DNA of 64,000 bases, taken from positions 62,001 to 126,000 of the forward strand of contig CBDCLU010000002.1 of assembly GCA_965218765.1 (NCBI GenBank). The letters are read 5' to 3'. Below the pieces are notes generated by a model. It ran no database searches. It saw only the letters and a list, made by a program, of their open reading frames with translations, and was not told the origin of the DNA. The translations under genes and the position numbers were made by a program. The DNA is from JBBPYC01 sp965218765 (lineage in GTDB: Bacteria; Pseudomonadota; Gammaproteobacteria; Burkholderiales; Burkholderiaceae_C). Position 1 is the stretch's first letter. Each line of letters begins with the position of its first letter. This document shows positions 62,960-64,000 of this stretch, one piece after another.

Positions 62960-64000
62960 TCAGTCCCCGAAAAAGCTTCTCCTGAGCTTTTCCTTCCAGC
63001 TGTCACCGGTCGGCGAATGCTTGGCGCCGCCCTTGGACAGTGACTCATCGAATTCCTTGAGCAGCTTGCGCTGATGCTCGGTCAGCTTGACCGGTGTCTC
63101 CAGCGAGACGTGGCAGTACAGGTCACCCGGCATGCTGGAGCGCACGCCCTTAATCCCTTTGCCGCGCAGCCGGAATTGCTTGGCCGTCTGCGTGCCTTCC
63201 GGAATGTCGATCGCGGCCTTGCCGCTCAAGGTCGGCACTTCGATCTCGCCGCCGAGCGCAGCGGTCGCAAAGCCGACCGGCACCACGCAGTGCAGGTCGT
63301 CGCCGTCGCGCTCGAACACGTCGTGCTTCTTCATGCGGATCTCGATGTAGAGATCGCCCGGCGGCCCGCCGTTCGCGCCCGGTTCGCCGTTGCCCACGCT
63401 GCGAATGCGCATGCCTTCGTCGATGCCGGCCGGGATGTTGACTTCCAGCGTCTTCTGCTTTTTCACCTTGCCATGGCCGCGGCAGGTCGCGCACGGCTCG
63501 GGGATGATCTTGCCGCTGCCGCGGCAGGTCGGGCAGGTCTGCTGAACGCTGAAAAAACCCTGGCGCATCTGCACGGCTCCGGCGCCCTGGCAGGTGCCAC
63601 AGGTCTTGGCAGACGTGCCCGGCTTGGCGCCGCTGCCGTGGCAGGTGTCGCAGGCTTCCCAGCTCGGGATGCGAATCTGCGCCTCCTTGCCGGCGGCGGC
63701 TTCTTCCAGCGTGACTTCCATTGCGTAGCTCAGATCGGCGCCGCGGAACACCTGGCGGCCACCCGGCCGGCCACCGCGTCCCTGCTGCTGGCCGAACATG
63801 TCGCCGAAGATGTCGCCGAACGCTTCGGCAAAGCCGCCAAAGCCTTCCGTGCCGGGCCCACCGCGCATGTTCGGGTCGACGCCCGCATGGCCGAACTGGT
63901 CGTACGCCGCACGCTTTTGCGGATCGGACAACATTTCGTAGGCTTCCTTGGCCTCTTTGAACTTTTCTTCCGAGACCTTGCCATCGCCCTGGTTGCGGTC
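62960..64000 (-). CDS. dnaJ: Chaperone protein DnaJ (5' end outside window)
   Basis: The C-terminal 346 residues or so of DnaJ. The last part of the J domain (FKEAKEAYEMLSDPQKRAAYDQFG) is seen, followed by the Gly/Phe-rich region, then four zinc-finger repeats of the CxxCxGxG type (CDTCHGSG, CGTCQGAG, CPTCRGSG, CATCRGHG), and the two substrate-binding C-terminal domains. It stimulates the ATPase of DnaK and delivers unfolded clients. The HPD motif and the start codon lie beyond the right end. It is convergent with the lipoprotein gene, 34 bases apart. Confidence 0.96.
   Translation of the reverse strand, partial: DRNQGDGKVSEEKFKEAKEAYEMLSDPQKRAAYDQFGHAGVDPNMRGGPGTEGFGGFAEAFGDIFGDMFGQQQGRGGRPGGRQVFRGADLSYAMEVTLEEAAAGKEAQIRIPSWEACDTCHGSGAKPGTSAKTCGTCQGAGAVQMRQGFFSVQQTCPTCRGSGKIIPEPCATCRGHGKVKKQKTLEVNIPAGIDEGMRIRSVGNGEPGANGGPPGDLYIEIRMKKHDVFERDGDDLHCVVPVGFATAALGGEIEVPTLSGKAAIDIPEGTQTAKQFRLRGKGIKGVRSSMPGDLYCHVSLETPVKLTEHQRKLLKEFDESLSKGGAKHSPTGDSWKEKLRRSFFGD

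Overview
The window is about 64 kb of high-GC DNA with densely packed genes, many of them joined by 4-base start/stop overlaps. Gene content and order point to a betaproteobacterium of the order Burkholderiales, most likely Comamonadaceae or a close relative. The signs are a pyruvate dehydrogenase operon with lipoyl domains on both E2 and E3, the gmk-rpoZ-spoT order, exosortase-A accessory genes, many acyl-CoA catabolic genes, and short AT-rich intergenic motifs of the form CTA-nnn-AAAAA-nTAG. This is an inference from content; no rRNA is present to confirm it.

Layout. 1-5.0 kb: a plus-strand acyl-CoA/oxidoreductase operon (end of an acyl-CoA dehydrogenase, small membrane protein, two SDRs, PaaI thioesterase, CurA-like reductase, GST). 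5.0-8.3 kb: tRNA-Leu(CAA), cysM, a Nudix hydrolase, a TusA-like protein and a glycosyltransferase-like protein. 8.4-18.1 kb, minus strand: spoT, rpoZ, gmk, galU, valS, then a DUF2783 protein with an MhpA-like flavin monooxygenase. 18.3-22.0 kb, plus: yaaA, a prolyl-4-hydroxylase-like oxygenase, an alpha/beta hydrolase and queF. 22.0-22.9 kb: an IS5-family element with a frameshifted transposase, inserted at the stop codon of a dienoyl-CoA-isomerase-like gene. 23.9-27.3 kb: an M23 peptidase, a LivK-type binding protein, tRNA-Ser(UGA) and folD.

27.4-37.2 kb: a FixL/FixJ-type two-component pair divergent from aceE-aceF-lpdA, which ends at a bidirectional terminator. 37.3-40.7 kb: a small secreted protein, trhO, an NlpC/P60 peptidase and an AcuI/YhdH reductase. 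40.7-47.3 kb: an exosortase-A accessory locus (two hydrolases, acyl-CoA ligase, GNAT-like protein, PLP decarboxylase) with no exosortase and no PEP-CTERM substrate in the window. 47.6-49.8 kb: a MoxR/DUF58 pair. 50.0-56.5 kb: a class II deacetylase homologue, enoyl-CoA hydratase, etfBA, acyl-CoA dehydrogenase and a nitronate-monooxygenase-like protein, forming a beta-oxidation and electron-transfer block. 56.6-60.1 kb: an EptA-like phosphoethanolamine transferase, fghA and an alpha/beta hydrolase. 60.4-62.9 kb: a divergent MlaE-like permease, an MCE protein and a lipoprotein with no ATPase gene. The window ends inside dnaJ.

Most of the window is core metabolism. The parts most worth following up are the exosortase-A accessory locus without an exosortase, the ATPase-less MCE cluster with a (GCAG)n tract, the two-component pair facing the PDH operon, and the IS insertion. 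I did not see a clear, wholly new system. No CRISPR array, prophage or rRNA operon was found.
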